DNA of 64,000 bases. It comes from Nocardiopsis kunsanensis DSM 44524 (lineage in GTDB: Bacteria > Actinomycetota > Actinomycetes > Streptosporangiales > Streptosporangiaceae). The DNA lies in contig NZ_ANAY01000014.1 in assembly GCF_000340965.1 (NCBI RefSeq), positions 95,577 through 159,576 on the forward strand, given 5' to 3'. A program made the translations under genes and the position numbers. The first letter of the stretch is position 1, and each line of letters starts with the position of its first letter. The notes under the pieces are model-generated. The model did not search any database and was not told the origin of the DNA. It was given only the letters and a program-made list of their open reading frames with translations. Below, piece after piece: positions 61,700-64,000 of this stretch.

Positions 61700-61720
61700 T
61701 ATTAGGAAACTTTCCTAATA
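61700..61720. promoter_or_regulatory. 21-bp perfect palindrome, operator of the ABC-transporter operon
   Basis: TATTAGGAAA-C-TTTCCTAATA is a perfect dyad with a single-base centre, placed 40-60 bases upstream of the dppB start in otherwise GC-rich DNA. Its form (TTAGGAAA/TTTCCTAA arms) resembles sites of ROK-family sugar repressors in actinomycetes. No regulator gene is adjacent. Confidence 0.7.
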
Positions 61721-61761
61721 GAGAGTCACCGTAACGGAACGACGACCCCCGCACCAGGGGC

Positions 61762-61800
61762 GCGCAGGTTTTTTGTTGCAGGAAGACCTTGCACCTGCGC
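61762..61800. other. Inverted repeat with T-tract loop
   Basis: GCGCAGGT (61762-61769) pairs with ACCTGCGC (61793-61800). The loop contains TTTTTGTTGC. It sits between the operator of the ABC operon and the terminator of the lipoprotein gene; its role is unclear. Confidence 0.4.
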
Positions 61801-61817
61801 GGGTCCGGACACGAAGA

Positions 61818-61842
61818 ACCCCCGGAGCAGAGCCCCGGGGGT
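61818..61842 (-). terminator. Hairpin terminator after the first septum-formation lipoprotein gene
   Basis: ACCCCCGG (61818-61825) pairs with CCGGGGGT (61835-61842). On the minus strand it is followed by TTCTTCG, 21 bases after the stop codon. Confidence 0.7.
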
Positions 61843-61862
61843 CCCTCAGCGTCGGAAGCGTC

Positions 61863-62471
61863 CTAGAAGCGGGCGTTCTCCAGGGTTCCCTCGGTCTGAC
61901 CCGCGGGGTCGAGCACCATGCACAGTGCCTCGCGGTCGTCGTGGTCCTCCCAACCCTGAGCGGTCGGGAAGAGCGTGGTGTACTCCAGGCTGGAACTCTC
62001 CCAGGCGACCCCCACGAAATCCTCGAAGGCGTCGACGCAGGCCTCGTCGGCCAGATCGGCGACCTCTTCCTCGCCCGGGAAGGTGTCGCCACCGTTCAGG
62101 TCGGTGGTGTGGAAGACCTCGAAGTCGTGCGGCTCCCCGCAGTCGATCTTCGGCACCTCGGAGACGGTCTCGTCAATGTTGGAATTCATCTCGTTGAGGC
62201 AGTCGCCGACACGGAGGGAGAACACGTCGGTGTCCTCGGGGTCCACCTCCTCCGGCGTGTCCTGCGTCTCGAACGGGTCGTCGGTCGTCTCCTCCTGGGC
62301 CGGCTCCTCCTCGGCCGGCTCGGGGGAAGCGGTCTCCTCAGCGCTGTCGCCGCTCAGGGCCGGGGGCAGCAGGGGCAGTTGGCCGCACGCCGAGAGGGAC
62401 AACGCGGCACCGGCTGCGAGGCTCCCGAGGACAATGCGGCCGGCCAGCAGACGGCGCGTTTCGGACAACAT
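61863..62471 (-). CDS. Septum-formation family lipoprotein (paralogue 1)
   Basis: This is a 202-residue exported lipoprotein: a short basic N-terminus, a hydrophobic stretch and lipobox LSAC. Residues about 35-85 are an acidic Pro/Glu-rich linker (ASPEPAEEEPAQEETTDD). The C-terminal septum-formation domain follows: VFSLRVGDCLNEMN, VPKIDCGEPHDFEVFH, EACVDAFEDFVG and REALCMVL. Its four Cys probably form two disulfides. The domain is common in actinomycetes, and its link to septum formation is by name more than by experiment. GGAG lies 6 bases before the ATG at 62471. Confidence 0.85.
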   Translation of the reverse strand: MLSETRRLLAGRIVLGSLAAGAALSLSACGQLPLLPPALSGDSAEETASPEPAEEEPAQEETTDDPFETQDTPEEVDPEDTDVFSLRVGDCLNEMNSNIDETVSEVPKIDCGEPHDFEVFHTTDLNGGDTFPGEEEVADLADEACVDAFEDFVGVAWESSSLEYTTLFPTAQGWEDHDDREALCMVLDPAGQTEGTLENARF

Positions 62472-62647
62472 GAGCACTCCACTGATTCGTTGTTCGCACA
62501 CCGGCATCTCGGCCGGTGGCACGTTACGGATACGCACACCTCGCAGCTGGTATCAACCCGAGGCCGTGCGGCACGGACGTACGGCGCCGGATCGCACCCG
62601 CAACCGTGCCCGTGCTGGTCGCAGGCGTGAGCGGCCGCTCACGTTCG

Positions 62648-63139
62648 TCAGATCCCCGCGCCCTGCTGACTACCGTTGACCATCCCGGTGGTCTCCAGGT
62701 AGCAGAGGATCTCGCGGTCGTCGGCCTGTTCCCAGCTCTGCCGGGTGGGCACGAGGTGGTACGCCCAGATCTCGCTCGAGGCGTAGTCGGTGCCCACGAA
62801 GTCGGTGAAGGCCTGGCCTTCACAGGCCTCGGTGGCCCGCTCACCGACGGACCGGTCCCCGGGGAAGTCGCCGTCGGGCAGCACCTCGACGTGGAAGAAC
62901 TCGCCGTCGTGCGGCTCGGAGCAGTCGACCAGCGGCACATCGGAGACCTCGCCCTCCAACAACGACTGGTCCATCTCCGAGACCACGAAGCAGTCACCGA
63001 CCCCGACCGAGAGGACGTTCCCGCCGAGTTCGCCGCCACCGAGCGCACTGGTCAGCACACCGCAGCCGGTCAGCACGGCCGCTGCGCCGAGGGCGACGAC
63101 GGAGGAGGCGATGCGGGGGGCGTTGAGGACTGAGGGCAT
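62648..63139 (-). CDS. Septum-formation family lipoprotein (paralogue 2)
   Basis: This is a 163-residue lipoprotein with lipobox LTGC and the same C-terminal domain as its downstream neighbour: LSVGVGDCFVVSEMD, VPLVDCSEPHDGEFFH, TEACEGQAFTDFVG and REILCYLETTG. It lacks the acidic linker of paralogue 1. The same Cys pattern and the same direction indicate a tandem duplication. CTGGAG stands 8 bases before the ATG at 63139. Confidence 0.85.
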   Translation of the reverse strand: MPSVLNAPRIASSVVALGAAAVLTGCGVLTSALGGGELGGNVLSVGVGDCFVVSEMDQSLLEGEVSDVPLVDCSEPHDGEFFHVEVLPDGDFPGDRSVGERATEACEGQAFTDFVGTDYASSEIWAYHLVPTRQSWEQADDREILCYLETTGMVNGSQQGAGI

Positions 63140-63500
63140 GAATGTACTCCAGGGGTTTTCAGGGGATCCCGCATGGACGGGACAAGGCAGGTTTCCCTCA
63201 TCGGGTCCTGCACGTCGATTCCGTTTTCCCGGACCACGGCAGCGCACCGAGAACACTCGGGGAATCACTCTTCGCTCCTGGCCACAGCCGCTCCGGGCCG
63301 ATGGGGCAGCTCTCGACCGCCGTAAGGAAACGACGTGAGAGCGGTGGCGGCGGTTTCATCTGATCCACATTTTTCCTGTTCCGCACCACTTCGGAGGACA
63401 GCTGTTCGGTGTCCCCCTCTCCGCAGGTGGGATGCCCGAGAAGACTCTCCGGTTCCCACGGATATGCATGGGCCGGGTCCGGCCGGGGCGCCCGCACGAA
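63140..63500. other. Gene-free region between paralogue 2 and the tRNA genes
   Basis: There is no supported coding frame. It should contain the promoter of the paralogue 2 gene (minus strand) and, at its upper end, the tRNA terminator. Confidence 0.5.
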
Positions 63501-63530
63501 AAAGGCCCCGGTCCACGGACCGGGGCCTTT
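63501..63530 (-). terminator. Terminator of the tRNA-Lys transcript
   Basis: AAAGGCCCCGGTCC (63501-63514) and GGACCGGGGCCTTT (63517-63530) form a perfect 14-bp stem with a 2-base centre. On the minus strand a TTTTTCG tail follows. Confidence 0.85.
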
Positions 63531-63542
63531 GCTCACTCCTGT

Positions 63543-63614
<72 letters not shown>

Positions 63615-63770
63615 GTGTTGTTCGGAGACCGGGCTCTCGGCCCTGTCTTCCTCCACCCAGTGTACCGGAACCTCGACGTGCTCCGGATCGGACGCGGGCC
63701 GATGTGAGACGTTCCACCGGCCTCGGAACAAGCGTGACCCCGGCACCTCGGCCGAGGCCACTCTGCTCGT

Positions 63771-63842
<72 letters not shown>

Positions 63843-64000
63843 CCGCCGCGTTTCGGTCTGACCGGCCTCCCGGTCGGCCTCCCGGCGACGTCGTCAACTC
63901 TAGCAGGAGCACAGGACTGTCGCGAATCGATACCTGTCGGCCCTAGTAGTACTTTGTTAACTCGTGTCGGGGGTGCTGCTGTGCAAGCGGTTGGTGACAG

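Overview
The window looks like chromosomal DNA from a high-GC actinomycete. Almost every gene shows strong G/C third-position bias, GTG starts are common, and neighbouring genes often overlap by 4 bases (ATGA or GTGA). Several gene sets are typical of filamentous Actinobacteria: an XRE/DUF5753 + DUF397 + anti-sigma-type ATPase trio, a conservon (CvnA-D), septum-formation lipoproteins and modular type I PKS genes. A Nocardiopsis-like or other Streptosporangiales host is my inference; no rRNA or other decisive marker is present.

Layout. 1-1.5 kb: end of a TrkA/KtrA potassium-channel subunit, then a zinc-binding lipoprotein behind a Zur-box-like site. 1.7-3.9 kb: DUF397 / XRE / ATPase trio with a shared palindromic motif. 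4.1-6.7 kb: an SDR reductase, a methyltransferase and a beta-lactamase-fold hydrolase. 6.8-8.8 kb: BioY-BioM-BioN biotin ECF importer. 9.0-10.2 kb: a RelBE-like toxin-antitoxin remnant (toxin frameshifted) lying between two copies of a DinB-gene leader. 10.3-16.5 kb: a catabolic operon (HpcH/HpaI aldolase, nitrilase-family hydrolase, TRAP transporter PQM, RraA-like protein) with a divergent GntR regulator. 16.6-20.6 kb: a cupin, then TetR - alpha/beta hydrolase - OleC-like AMP ligase. 20.8-26.0 kb: sugar porter, G6PD homologue and lactonase, interrupted by about 1.2 kb of gene-free DNA holding a large inverted repeat. 26.4-31.5 kb: a globin, an FMN-binding split-barrel protein and HrpA helicase.

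31.8-55.0 kb is the most distinctive part. All genes run on the minus strand: CvnA-CvnB-CvnC-CvnD, a styrene-monooxygenase-like flavoprotein, then three PKS genes. The PKS reads KSQ-AT-ACP / KS-[no AT]-DH-ER-KR-ACP; KS-AT-ACP; KS-AT-DH-KR-ACP-TE. The predicted chain is a short, propionate-primed tetraketide, formally a 2-methyl-5-oxo-2-enoate that could close to a 3-methyl-6-alkyl-2-pyranone. The first extension module has no acyltransferase domain although the rest of the line is cis-AT.

55.5-61.7 kb: an oligopeptide/oligosaccharide-type ABC importer (two permeases, two ATPases, a 65-aa membrane protein, a Tat-type binding lipoprotein) behind a 21-bp perfect palindrome. 61.8-64 kb: two related septum-formation lipoproteins and two identical tRNA-Lys(CTT) genes.
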